DNA of 64,000 bases from Zopfochytrium polystomum. Lineage: Eukaryota > Chytridiomycota > Chytridiomycetes > Chytridiales > Chytridiaceae. The notes under the pieces were generated by a model. That model saw only the letters and a program-made list of their open reading frames with translations, was not told where the DNA came from and searched no databases. Shown piece by piece: positions 43,260-54,091 of this stretch (its first letter is position 1; each line of letters begins with the position of its first letter). The position numbers were made by a program, and so were the translations under genes. The stretch covers positions 186,001 to 250,000 of the forward strand of contig JAIVFJ010000066.1 in assembly GCA_025765615.1 (NCBI GenBank), written 5' to 3'.

Positions 43260-45430
43260 GGGAGCAAACCTTTTGAACAAGAGAGGCCTAATTTCTTGGT
43301 GAGGGTCTTTGATATTGCTGATTGCAGCCTCTCCGCCCCCCTGCCAACCACGCAAAATCTAATCTTTAAATTTTTCTACATAAAACCCCTGTCCCTTTTA
43401 CTTTCTCCTTCTCCTTGCACTCAAACCTCAGCACACACAAACCAGGCGCCAGAGTGATCCAGCAAGTGACGCTGCTTGGCTAAAGATTAAGGAGAAGGTT
43501 GAAATATTTGCACCAAAACCCTAAATTGTACATTTGCTCCATTGATGTATAGGAGCAAGAAACGTGGCATGTGGAGGTTCACCATTCTGCCTCACCACAA
43601 TACAACCACTCGCTATATGCAACTGAACGAGAAAGTCTTGCATCAGCTTGTAGAGAACTTCTGGCCAGATCTTCACTCCCAAAAACTGATGCAATTGCTG
43701 CTTTTCCAATATCACTTTGTAATTGTGTCCTCCCTTGCTTTGACTCCCACCACCTGCAAGTTACTTCCAAAATCAATCACAAAACAATCAACAATTCAAT
43801 TTGAAATTGCAGCCACCGCAAAAGTTTTCAATTCCGTCGTTAAGTCAGAAATGGACACAAACTTACACCTCCAATGCCCGTTGGCCACACCTCTCAAGCA
43901 CCTGAAAAATTCTTCAGCAGAGTCATAATGACTGATGGCTGCGGTGTTTCCTTCTTGATCGACCACTAAAAGGATTGGAACACCCACTGCAGCTTCACCA
44001 GCAGCTACTGAGTTCAAATGGATGGAGCTGGCTCAGTGAAAGCCGAACTTTGTGACAGCTGATCCTAGAGTGACTGATATCTATACAGCGGTCAGTCCTG
44101 GCGTGCTGCTGATGGTAGTGATCATCGACGAATGATGGAAGGACGACCCACAGCACTTAAGACATAAGGATGAGTTGCACCACTCCAAGAGAAAATCGCC
44201 CAAGTTCAAGCAAGTCAAGCAGTGGGAATTTCTTTCAATGCTGCCTGTCAAAAATCCACCCCAGGAAAAAAAGTGGGAGCACAAGAAAGGAACTGCTGCA
44301 GCGATGAAGGAGCTGAAGCCATTGTGGAGTGGGCTTCACCAATGTGACCAACTGCCCAGTCACTGCGCTTTCTGCAGTCCGTTGCCGCATTTTTGCCCCA
44401 TTTATATCAGCAACAAAGAGTGGCATGAGCGTTGCTGGCCACAATTTGTACACGAAGCTGAGGGCCAAGGCGCTAAAGGACTGGCAGGACATTAAGGTTC
44501 TGAAGAGGGAAGCAGCAACACCCAAATGACCACCAACATGGAAGTGTATGTTGATTTTATTAGAACTCTGCTGCAACCTTCATGGTGAATTTCTTGGTTT
44601 TTTTTACGGTTTTAGCTCCTTGGTTGAGTCCAGAAGCACTGAGAACTGCGACAGCACAGCGCAGGCCTTCAGTTTAGAGAGTTTTGCATGAGCTTTCATT
44701 ATCAATTGACACAGAAACAGTTCGACCTTGAAATTGCAAGAGAATAATGCCCTAACAGCTTTCTACTTCATTCATCGTGAAATCTTAAGACTTCATGAAG
44801 TTTTTATAATTGGGATTCCGTTTACGTAGCGGCGATAACTTTGTCCTTGCGTGGGGGACAAAGGTTTTCCGAACACCCTAACAATTTCAGACTCCCTCAC
44901 CGAAGCCCAATACCGAAAACTTTCTCAATTCTCAATATTTATTGTCAAAAATTGAGCACAGTTAGGCCATCAATAGAGTAGAATATTGCTGAAATTTCAT
45001 GCGGCTGCTAATTCCTTCGATAATGGCAACCAAGAAGTAAAAATCGCGTTATCCTCTTGAGTTGCTCTCTTTGAGCATTTGCAAGACTTCTCGCAGACAG
45101 CAAGATGCTCAAACAGAAGCTTATCAATGGATTATCACTTTTCAAATACCAAGTGTTGACCTAAATATACTGTGTGCCTTTCCGCAGCCTAAAAAGTCAG
45201 AACACCATGCTTGCGAATGTGCAATTTCTAAGTTCCTCAAAAAACTCCAATGCCTTCCCATTAAAGTCACTCAGAAGACGCGGCTGAAGAATAAAGGAAC
45301 TTACCAATGATAACTGGTGAGCCACAAGCAGACTCTGCCGTCCACAAGACAAGAATCAATCAGACTGCCACCACGCAGCAGCTGAATGGAATAAAGGCAA
45401 AATCATTTTCCTGTTTGTTTTGTTGGCAAC
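43260..45430. other. Intergenic, possible unrecognised repeat
   Basis: Moderate-length open frames on both strands (43542-43928 plus, 43796-44017 minus, 44175-44495 plus, 44235-44576 minus) overlap each other and show no domain I recognise. They may be a decayed transposon. No gene is called. Confidence 0.4.
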
Positions 45431-45783
45431 TGTTAGGTGGAACTGACTGGTTAGCAGCAAGAGGCACAAGATGGACCTGAACCTATTGTGACTGTCAGTT
45501 ATTGTTCTCACAATGCCCATGGGAGAGCGAGCCACTGCCAATGCAGAACTGGGCGATGGCTTGTGCTGATGACAAATACTCTGAGTATTAAGTGGAACGG
45601 AAACCCGATGTCAGCAGTTTTCCTCCTCCTCTCCTCAAGCAGATAATATAGGAGAGGTTTTTACCCTGTGCCAGTCACACTTGCCTAGCAACTATTATAG
45701 CATGCTATTACAGCGTGCATCATTATGTATCAATAATTCATAACAGAGTTTTTTTCTCTTTCTCTCAAGGTTGGGGAAAAGAG
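45431..45783 (+). mobile_element. Truncated LTR, family B
   Basis: Starts TGTTAGGTGGAACTGACTGG at 45431 and matches the family B LTR up to about 45783 (CTCAAGGTTGGGGA), where it diverges before the expected CTGTTTACA end. Opposite orientation to the copies at 3089 and 4151. Confidence 0.8.
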
Positions 45784-46341
45784 AATGAGTGGGACCTGCA
45801 AGAAGGCTCACAGAAAGAGGAACGGTTTCAGTGGCGACAAGCAAAGAATGCGTTGCAGCTAATGATAGTCAGTATTTCTGGTACATTGCCTTGAAATCTC
45901 TCAGGCCCAGTACAAATATTGTTTCTTGTACAGGCAAATAGAACCGTTTTGTCGAACCTGATTATCTCAAAGTAAAATTTGGCGTGCAGCAGATAACCTT
46001 TTGCACACTGGGGAGGACAATTTGTTCAACGTCAAACACAGTCCACTTCCAGCTGACTCCTTTGAGTGATTTCGTTGGTTTGTTTCGAGTTTTCCAACCT
46101 TCTGCCCATGTTCTCTGTGTGTGGAGAGCCTGCATGGTGGCGCTTGGCAGGGTTCTTGTCCTCAGGATGGTCTAATTCTGCTTTATGTTGTGGCGAAACG
46201 GCGTGATTGTATCCATAGCAGCCTCAATGTATGCAATTTCCAGTTCACATAACGGGGAAGGAAGAGGGATCGCAGCAGGACCGCCAGTTTGCACATTAAT
46301 TCTCCGTTACCTGAAAGTTGTAAGCTGGCAACAATCACTAA

Positions 46342-46376
<35 letters not shown>

Positions 46377-47360
46377 ATTTGGGTTTGGATTTTGGGTGAC
46401 GAATCCAATCTTTTTTTTTTTGCTTTTACAAAGAAAGTGTGCGGAGCAAAAAAAAAAAAAGTTTTGGGTGGGGACAGATCTCCCATTTCGAGCCTCTGTC
46501 ACTCACGCCTTGTCTCTGTTCAACACTGGGAACTTATGCCAGTACATTTTGTCGCCTACACACATCGGATTGTCCTTCCCGCCGCTCGCTGTCTCTCTTT
46601 GCCATACTGGGGGAGGGGAAGGACACGAGGGTTCGCGGGGTTCGGGGAGTTGCCAAACAAAAAAGCACCAGGCCGTGCTTTTTTTTTTCTTTTTTTTTTT
46701 TTCTGTGGTACTTTTTTACGGGGTGCTTGAACCAGCCTAAAAACGGAGAGAAATTTGGATAAGAAGCTAAATGCCGTAAGCGAGTGGCTCAGAGAGTGAC
46801 AGGATCACAGCCCTCAAAGGTCTGGCGGTTTGCCCCGACAAACAGGACAGGCGACATTGGAGGACCAGGGTAACGCGAAGAACGAGAAATAACGGGAGAA
46901 AGAAGGACCAAAAGAACGGAGGAGCAACGGAGGAGGAAAGGAAGTGGAAAGCCCGGAATTGGGAAGAGAAGGGGGGAAAGATGGGTTGGGGGGAAAATGA
47001 GGGAAAGTGGACACAAAGGCGAGAGAGAGAGGTTTCACAGTGCAAGGATATGCTGGAAAGACAGCAGGTGAGGAGAGTGTGCCCGAGACGTACAGAAAGC
47101 GGCAAAAAGGACGATGGCCGAAGCGGCAAACAAAATACTGACTACGGGAAGAAATATGGGGATACTGAAGGAAATCGGAGTGAAAAAGATGAAGAAAGAT
47201 GAAGAAAGATGGAGAAAGGGAACAGTGGGTGGGTGTGCGAATGTGTGTGCGTGTGAGAGAGTGTGAGTGTGTGAGTGGAGTGTGCTTGTGTGTTTGTGTG
47301 TGGAGAGTGTGGTAGTGTGTAGTGTGTGGGTTGTCAAGGTTGGAATATGAAAACCTATCC
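45784..47360. other. Intergenic with poly-T runs
   Basis: A 32-base T run at 46344-46375 plus others near 46410 and 46680-46703; purine-rich 46880-47220. ORFs here are low complexity. The end nearest 47360 is the expected 3' UTR of the zinc-finger gene. Confidence 0.55.
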
Positions 47361-49130
47361 CTACAGGCCCCTCTTGCATCCGTACGTCCTCACGTGCCTG
47401 TGCAACGCATCGCTTCTGGAAAAGCCGCCGCCGCAGACGCACATGTACGGCTTGAAACCGGCGTGAGTGAGCTCGTGGCGCTTCAGGTCCTGCTTCCTTT
47501 GGAACGCGAGCCCGCACTCTGCGCACGAGTGCGGCTTCCCGACGCCGTGCAGCTTGGCGTGAGCGCGGAGGCCGCCGAGGGTGAGGAACGGCCCGCGACC
47601 GCACGTGCAGAGGTACGTCTTGTCGGGCAGCTGCGTGCAGCCGGAGAGGTTGCTCTTGCAGGGGAGGAGCGGTGACGGCGAGCTGAACGAGGAGGAGGCG
47701 GCGCTGCGAGTGCGGGGTGCGTTAGGCGATGGCGTGAGCGCTCCGGGAGACGGGGAACGGGACGGAGAGGACCTTGCGGACGGGTCGCGGGAATCGACGG
47801 CGGGCGGGGCGCCGGTCGCTGTGTTGCGGCGTTGGCGCTTGTTTGGTGCCAATGCGCTTCGGACGCTTGAGGACGCGCATCCCCGCCGCGACCGCTTGAG
47901 GGGGCGGGGCGGACGCGAGGAACGCGGGTGCGGGCTCCATGCCTCTTCGGAATCGTCGTCGGAGTCTTCGGCGAGTTCGGAGGCGCTCGCTTCGTCGCTC
48001 TCGTCGGCGGCAGTGGCGGAGAGGACGGTGAATTCCGATGTCGGGGAAACCCACGACGGGGACGACGAACAGGAAGAGGAGGACTTGGCCAAGCTGCTGA
48101 ACATAGTTGGAGACAGAAGCAAGCTTGCTGGCACTGGCGACGGGTCGGGCGACGGCGGTAATACCTTTGGCTGCTGCGCTGGGCGACGGTGCGGTGTGGC
48201 GGGATGCACAATAACGAAGGAATCGCTGTCCCAGTCGCCAGGGCACTTCACTTCGACTGCCTCCTCCTCCTCCTCCTCGTCTTGTTCACGGTCGTCGTCG
48301 TCGCTATCTTTATGGCTATCCCGTTCCCCGTCGTCATCGTCCTCGTTCTCGATCTCCTTTCCATCGTCGTCGTCGTCGTCGTCGTCTTGTTCCAACGCCG
48401 CCGCTGACGGCGACGATGGCGACGGGCTGTCGGCGCCGTCCGAATCGAGGTCGTCGTTGTCGAGCAAAAAGCCCTGGCTCTCAAGGACGGAGCGTATGAT
48501 GTTTGCGCTCTCCTCCTTGTCCGTGAGGCCGTCGCTGGGCAGCCGCGAAGACGCCAGGAGCAGCGGATCGGGCTTGAGTTCGACTTCTCCCATGGACACG
48601 ACGTGGAACGGCGAGGGGGATGGCGCCGGTGTGCACACTGAATGAATCGTAGAGGGAGGGGGCCACGTCATTGCGATTTTTTTCCGAGTCAATTGGTCAG
48701 CTTTGCCTGGCTTGACATCAAGGGGAAACCCAAACCATGAAAGGGAGACAAAAGGGAGAACAAGGAGGCGAAACAGACGAAACAATCGAACTACCACAAC
48801 GAAAACGAACCTCTGGTCATTGGGGACGACAGCGGCGGCGGATGGGCAAAGGAAAGAATGGACGAGGTGGTGCCGCACGAAGGCAGCGCAGCCGCCCCCA
48901 CGATGGCGGCGGCGGCGGCGGCGTCGGGCGCGAGGAACCCTGCTGCGAGGGGCGACGCGGAAGGAGACGGCAGCGGTAGCGGGAGCGGGAGCGTTTCGCG
49001 GCGGCCACCGTCGTCGTCAAAGTCGATGGGCGAAAGGAGAGCAAACTGATGCTCATGCTGATGCTGGTGCTGGTACTGATGCTGCTGGTGTTGCTGACGG
49101 AGAGGTTGTTGGAGGTAGTCATTGCTGTAC

Positions 49131-49171
<41 letters not shown>

Positions 49172-49894
49172 CTGGGCGAACGCGATGGCCGTCTGGAGCG
49201 ACGACGGCCATCGCCGAAGCGTTTCAGGTTCTGCTCGCAGCAGCTGCTGTTGCTGCTGTTGTTGCTGCTTGTCTGGACGCCAGCTGTTCGAGGTGGACGC
49301 AGATGAGGCTGGGGGCGTCGTCAATCGCGCACCGTACAGTTCTGGAGCGCCCAAGAAGCTGGCCAACTCTGGTGCCGAGAAGACGGGACCGTCTCCTTTC
49401 TGTCCTCCTCCTCCTCTGGTTTGGGCGGCGCTGGCCTCAAAGTCGTACAATATTCTGCTTAAATGGTTCTGCAGCGACAGCGACAGGCGCTGATGCTGCT
49501 GCTCCTGCTGCTGCTGCGACGGGTGGACGGGTGGTCGTTTTGGTGTCGTGTGCATTGATGATGTGTGTGCTGGTGCTGCTGATGAAGATGATGTTGATAG
49601 TGGTGGCGGTGATGGTGCAGAAGGCTGAAAGGAGAGGAGGGGAAGACGCTGTTGCTGTTGCTGTTGCTGTTGTTGTTGTTGTTGTTGCAGCTGCAGCAGC
49701 AGAGGGGCGGCGGCGGAGCCGGCGGCGGGGTTGGTGTGGGTTAGGAGGGGTGGATCAGGAGCTGCGTACGGAAAAGGGAATAGCAGCACGCTGTTGTTGC
49801 TGCTGTTGCTGTTGCTGTTGCTTTTGAAGGATGGTGGTGGTGGTGGTCGTCGTGGTGGTGGTGTTGAAACGGCCGCCGTCGTCGAAGTCGTCAT
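47361..49894 (-). CDS. Q/N-rich C2H2 zinc-finger transcription factor
   Basis: Two exons, 49894-48811 and 48706-47361, joined by a 104-bp intron (donor GTTCGT, acceptor AAGCCAG) that keeps phase; 809 aa. Exon 1 has poly-Gln and poly-Asn runs (13 Asn), His/Gln-rich and Pro-rich parts, as in activation domains. Exon 2 has acidic runs (DDDDDDDD, EEEEEE), Ser-rich parts and basic patches. Three zinc fingers lie at the end. The middle one, CAECGLAFQRKQDLKRHELTH, is a canonical C2H2; the first has CxC spacing and the third ends HVRTYGC, so both are atypical. The likely role is sequence-specific DNA binding in the nucleus; the target is unknown. If the intron is not real, exon 2 could start at ATG 48671 as a 436-aa protein. 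Confidence 0.75.
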
Positions 49895-50803
49895 GCGTGG
49901 TTGGTTTCACTGGTAAATATAACGAAGACGCGATGTGGGCGCTCGGCAAGAGAGCGAGAGAGAGCGAGTGAGTGAGTCAGAGAGAGAGGGAGAGACAGAG
50001 GGCAACTGCTGTGGCCGGAGGTCTTTTATATATTTCCCCGCACGGGAGTAATCAGTTATTCCTTTTTTTTCCTTTTTTTATATGGGAGTATTTTTCGTTT
50101 TCCCTTTTTTTACTGTTCTTCTTCCGTCTTCTCTTCCGACAACGTCAAAAGAAGGAACAAGAAAGAAAGAAACGGAAATGCGAGGAAACTAGTCGAGACA
50201 GAGTGCGAGATAGGCAGACAGACAGACAGACAGCTACACAAGAGACAGTGAGACAGAGTTAGAGACAGACAGAGGGTGGACTTGCAGAGACAGAGACCCA
50301 GGCAGGCCCGTGAATTCAGGGATGGCGGGGAGACAGAACAGGAATGTGGGGGGGGGGGGCTCCGGTCGGGCGAGGCAGAGCGACAGACGGAGCCGACAGT
50401 CCCTCTCTTAGCAATCAATCAATCAATCAATCAATGCTCTCTCTCGCTTCTTCTCTGAAAACAATCCGGAGAAATTGAGGGTCTGGTGCCAAGGCTTCAT
50501 TGAAGGTATAGACCAGACAGACCAAAGAGAGAGAGAGAGAGAGAGACAGCACGCGAAGAGACAAGAGAAGAGTACAGGGGCTGCACTGGACAGTATGAGA
50601 GCACAATCAATACAGTCCATTTGAAAGTCCATGAAGGAAGTAGAAGCGATACGTTGGCACTTGCAACAGTATCATGCACAGCAACAACTCCTCGCAACGC
50701 AAAGAGCAGGGTAGAAATCCGTATGTTCAATCCCGTGTTTCGTCGTCGTTTTCCACGGACTCTCTCTCTCTGCTCACACACTCACTCTCCATCTCCCTGT
50801 CTG

Positions 50804-50842
<39 letters not shown>

Positions 50843-52340
50843 AATCGTTTTCACCCCGATCCGCTAGCTCTGGAACCCGCCGCCCGGCTCCCGCGCGCGC
50901 ACGGTCTCGTCTCTATTCCGAGCTCGTTCCGTGTTTCCCTTTCCCTTTTCAAAATACACATTTAAAGAATTTTTTTTTTTTTTTTGTTGCTGTTGGTTCT
51001 TTTGGACTTGTTTCTCGTTTGTTTTTTTTTTTTCTTTTCCTTGTTTTGGACTTACTGAAATAAAAAAAAAATTAATTTGTTTTGTTGTGTGTTTCTGTGT
51101 TTTTCTCAAACAGCATTTTTCGTCCGTTTCTCTCTCATTTTTCTTTTTACTTGCTTGTTTGTTTGTTTTCTCTCTTTTTCCGATTGTGCGCCGCGTCACA
51201 CCCGAGGACCGCCCAGTCCGCGATGGAACTGTGGCTTTGGCAAAAACACACCCACACACACACACACACACTCACACACACACACAAGAGGAAGAAGACA
51301 ACAGACGGAAGAGACGCAGCGAGAGAGAGAGAGAGAGAGCGCGCGAGGGAGAGAGCGCGAGACAGAGAGGCAGAGAGAGAGAATGTGCACTGACGTTCGA
51401 ACCTCCATTAGTATCACTTTGTGGTTCAATCGTCGTGGTTTGTTCCAACCAGGCGGCCAGCCAACGTCAACATTGGAACATCCGCGAGAGATGGGAGCCT
51501 CTTTGTTTGACTGCAACAAAGCAAGAGAACAATAAATCAAAACTATACACTCGCTACTATTGGGTTTGGCCAAAGGGAGGAATCAAGGGGCCCTATCACC
51601 TAGTATTCAAAGCATCGTTCGTTTCATTATGCAGAAGGAGATCTTTTCAAAATGCCTTCCCCTGTGCTGAAAACTACAGACTGGAATAGTCTCCCCGACT
51701 GTAACTGGTCTGCAAACTTTCTTCCCTGGCAAAAAGTTCTCCTCGGTGGGTGACTCAGTGGTACCCCTCATGGCACTCACAATGTCGCTTCCCCTTCCCC
51801 TCCCCAAACTGGCAGGTAAATAGTCATGTGCAGTTCCTCCACGCAGCATGTTGGCCCCCCCCCTCAAAAAGTAGTCAGCATCCACCCCAACCCCTTACCC
51901 TGCAAAAATAGTATTTTTTTTTCCTGCTAAGAACGTGTTCAGCAACTCTTCCAGCTTAAAACAGTTTTTGTGAAAATGCTGGAAATTAGCCAATAATGAC
52001 ACCGCCATTATCGTTTTTGAAGTCTGGTCCACAGGCGGGGTTTGACCTGGAGGTACTTGCAACGGGTTAGGGTCTCTTCAGCTAATGAAAGGGAATCTTC
52101 GCGTCGGTCAGGATTTTTCTTCTTCTCTTGTGGTAGAATTTCCACTTATTTTTTCCCTGCCAGTGCCCGAGTCACCAAAAAGAAGAACTTTTGATCCAAT
52201 TTTCGTTCAATCACTGTGCGTCGCGTGCAGCACCCCTCCGATCCGAAAATTTTCCTTCGAAAATTCGCTTTCTATTCATTTGGTTTCGTGAAAAATCGCT
52301 CATTTTTCGTGTAGAAAACAACCCGCTGCAAAGAGGGATA
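49895..52340. other. Intergenic, microsatellite-rich
   Basis: GA, GACA (50213-50232), AATC (50411-50435), CT (50805-50839), CA (51250-51290), GA (51320-51380) and several T-runs (50969-51060). No gene seen. Confidence 0.6.
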
Positions 52341-52535
52341 ATGTTAGGAATCAACCTCTGGAAACCTCTGGAACCTTCTCGAATATTCCTTCATGGAACC
52401 TTGTAGAACTTTCTGGAACCTTCTTTGCTTTCCTGACTTGTCTTGTTGTCATTTGTATCATTGGTATCATTGTATTACCAATAGTCCTTTCTGGGAACTT
52501 TCTTCGAGTCTTGACAAGGAAGACTCTCAAAAGGT
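52341..52535 (+). mobile_element. Old LTR fragment, family A
   Basis: Starts TGTTAGGAATCAACCTCTGG and follows the LTR of the full-length element with about one mismatch per 10-15 bp and a single copy of the 78-bp unit. It breaks off at CTCAAAAGG where a family B LTR begins. GAA/TTC units are kept (GAAccTTCtcGAAtaTTC). Confidence 0.82.
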
Positions 52536-52724
52536 GTAAACAGTCTACTCTGAGTGAGTGAATGAAGTGGAGACGTGTGTTTGTGGGTGGTCCTTCTCCC
52601 CAACTTGGAGAGAAAGAGAAAACTCTGTTATGAATTATTGATAAATGATGATGATATACACGCTGTAATAGTTGCTAGGCAAGTGTGACCAGCACTGTTA
52701 TGAATCACCCTCTGGAAACCTCTG

Positions 52725-52978
52725 GAACCTTCTAGAACATTCCTTCATGGAACCTTCTGGAACCTTCTGGAACCTTCTAGAACATTCCTTCATGGAACCT
52801 TGTGGAACCTTCTGGAACCTTCTTTGCTTTCCTGACTTGTCTTGTTGTCATTGGTATCATTGGTATCATTGTATTACTAATTGCTCTTTCTGGAACCTTC
52901 TTTGCATTCCTGACTTGTCTTGTTGTCATTGGTATCATTGGTATCATTGTATTACTAATTGCTCTTTCTGGAACTTTC
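52725..52978 (+). promoter_or_regulatory. Heat-shock-element arrays in LTR U3
   Basis: GAA and TTC triplets alternate at exact 5-base steps, the definition of a heat-shock element. Array 1: 52725-52742, 4 units. Array 2: 52750-52787, 8 units (GAAccTTCtgGAAccTTC and on). Array 3: 52805-52822, 4 units. Arrays 4 and 5: 52888-52900 and 52966-52978, 3 units each. HSF needs about three units to bind. The same arrays occur in the 3' LTR, 5031 bases downstream. They sit upstream of the TATA box, where an activator would act. Confidence 0.8.
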
Positions 52979-53010
52979 TTTGAGTCTTGACAAGGAAGAC
53001 TCTCCAAAGG

Positions 53011-53017
53011 TATAAAA
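53011..53017 (+). promoter_or_regulatory. TATA box of the LTR promoter
   Basis: TATAAAA followed by GGGGGATGGGG; 35 bases upstream of the predicted transcript start at AAGTGAATTAT (53046). Confidence 0.75.
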
Positions 53018-53129
53018 GGGGGATGGGGGACCTGTCCCATCCCTCAAGTGAATTATTGTTTCCAATACAATCATCACTCCTCTCAGTTCCTTGCCATGCC
53101 TTGCCTTGTCCTGCCATGTTCCTGACATC

Positions 53130-53140
53130 ATAATTCACTT
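53130..53140 (+). other. Self-primer binding site
   Basis: ATAATTCACTT, two bases inside the 5' LTR, is the exact reverse complement of AAGTGAATTAT at 53046-53056 in the LTR, where transcription should begin. In Tf1 of fission yeast the first 11 transcript bases fold onto such a site and prime minus-strand synthesis. I recognised no tRNA 3'-end complement at this site. Confidence 0.72.
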
Positions 53141-53167
53141 CACCCTCTCCCACTACTCTCTGCCATC

Positions 53168-54091
53168 ATGTCTGACCCAAACAACACCTTCCCTGATGCA
53201 ACTGCCTTCCAAGCCTTGATGGACCAATTACAAGCCCTCTCAAGACAGACACACCAACTTCAAGAACAAGTCCTTCACCAGCAGCACCAGCTTCAACAAC
53301 AACTTCACCAACAAGAACATCAAGCTCTTCCCCTGCCTCAAGCCAACCAAGCAAGAGAGCCCAAGGTTCCCAGCCCTGACAAGTTCACTGGGCTGGCCAA
53401 AGACCTTAGGAACTTCATGGCCACTGTGGAGAATGTCATCCTTCTCCAACCTTCAAGATTTCCCAGTGAGCAAGTCAAGGTTCTTTTCACAAGCACCCTC
53501 CTGTCTGGTCAAGCTCAATCATGGTACAGATCTCTCCCAAGCACACCCACCACCCTGCAAGAGCTCTGGGAGGGGCTGGAAGCTACCTTTGGTGACCCCT
53601 ACGCATCTTGGACAGCAAGATCCAAGCTCAAGCATATCAAGCAAGGAAAGCAATCTTGTGTGGCCTACACCAACCAATTCAAGCAACTAGCCAGAGACTC
53701 TGGATACAATGATGCAGCTCTGATGGAGCTGTACCATGATGGTCTCCATGAGTCTATCCAAGACATGCTCTCCCAGTCTCTGCACATCCCTGAGACCTTG
53801 GAAGAGTACATTCTCCTTGCCATCAAGATTGACAACAGACTCTACTCCAAGAGGCTGAAGCAAAGACAAGTAGGAACTACATCAAGACCTACCCCAGTTC
53901 CTCAAGCTCTTACAGTTCCTGAACCCATGCAAGTGGATGCAGTTGAGACACTTCCTAAGGGTCCTCTGAGCCAAGAGGAGAAAACAAGGAGGGCCCAGCA
54001 GGGACTGTGTTTTTACTGTGGCTCCAAGGAGCATGCTGTCAAGGACTGCCCAAGGAAGAAGCACCCAAACTCCCAGGTCCAGGCTCACTGA
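53168..54091 (+). CDS. gag: Retrotransposon Gag
   Basis: 307 aa from ATG 53168, 28 bases after the primer site. A Gln-rich coiled-coil leader (residues 15-55) is followed by a retrotransposon gag core with PDKFTGLAKDLRNFMATVE, SGQAQSWYRSL and LEATFGDP, and near the end a CCHC zinc knuckle CFYCGSKEHAVKDC. It forms the virus-like particle and packages element RNA. Its last 133 bases overlap the open pol frame. Confidence 0.95.
   Translation: MSDPNNTFPDATAFQALMDQLQALSRQTHQLQEQVLHQQHQLQQQLHQQEHQALPLPQANQAREPKVPSPDKFTGLAKDLRNFMATVENVILLQPSRFPSEQVKVLFTSTLLSGQAQSWYRSLPSTPTTLQELWEGLEATFGDPYASWTARSKLKHIKQGKQSCVAYTNQFKQLARDSGYNDAALMELYHDGLHESIQDMLSQSLHIPETLEEYILLAIKIDNRLYSKRLKQRQVGTTSRPTPVPQALTVPEPMQVDAVETLPKGPLSQEEKTRRAQQGLCFYCGSKEHAVKDCPRKKHPNSQVQAH

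Larger units (their letters stand above)
52696..53127 (+). repeat. 5' LTR
   Basis: 432 bp. U3 holds GAA/TTC arrays (see separate entry) and a 78-bp tandem duplication (52814-52891, 52892-52969). TATAAAA lies at 53011. R begins near 53046 by prediction and the LTR ends TTCCTGACA. Confidence 0.95.

Noticed and set aside
43542..44576. A gene on either strand
   Set aside because: Competing overlapping frames on both strands, none with a recognised motif; more like decayed repeat DNA.
46344..46762. Phe-rich ORFs across poly-T
   Set aside because: Translation of T homopolymers, no ATG context or domain.
53980..53990. AAAACAAGG as a -1 frameshift site in gag
   Set aside because: In the gag frame the codons are AAA ACA preceded by G, so the slipped P-site codon would not pair.
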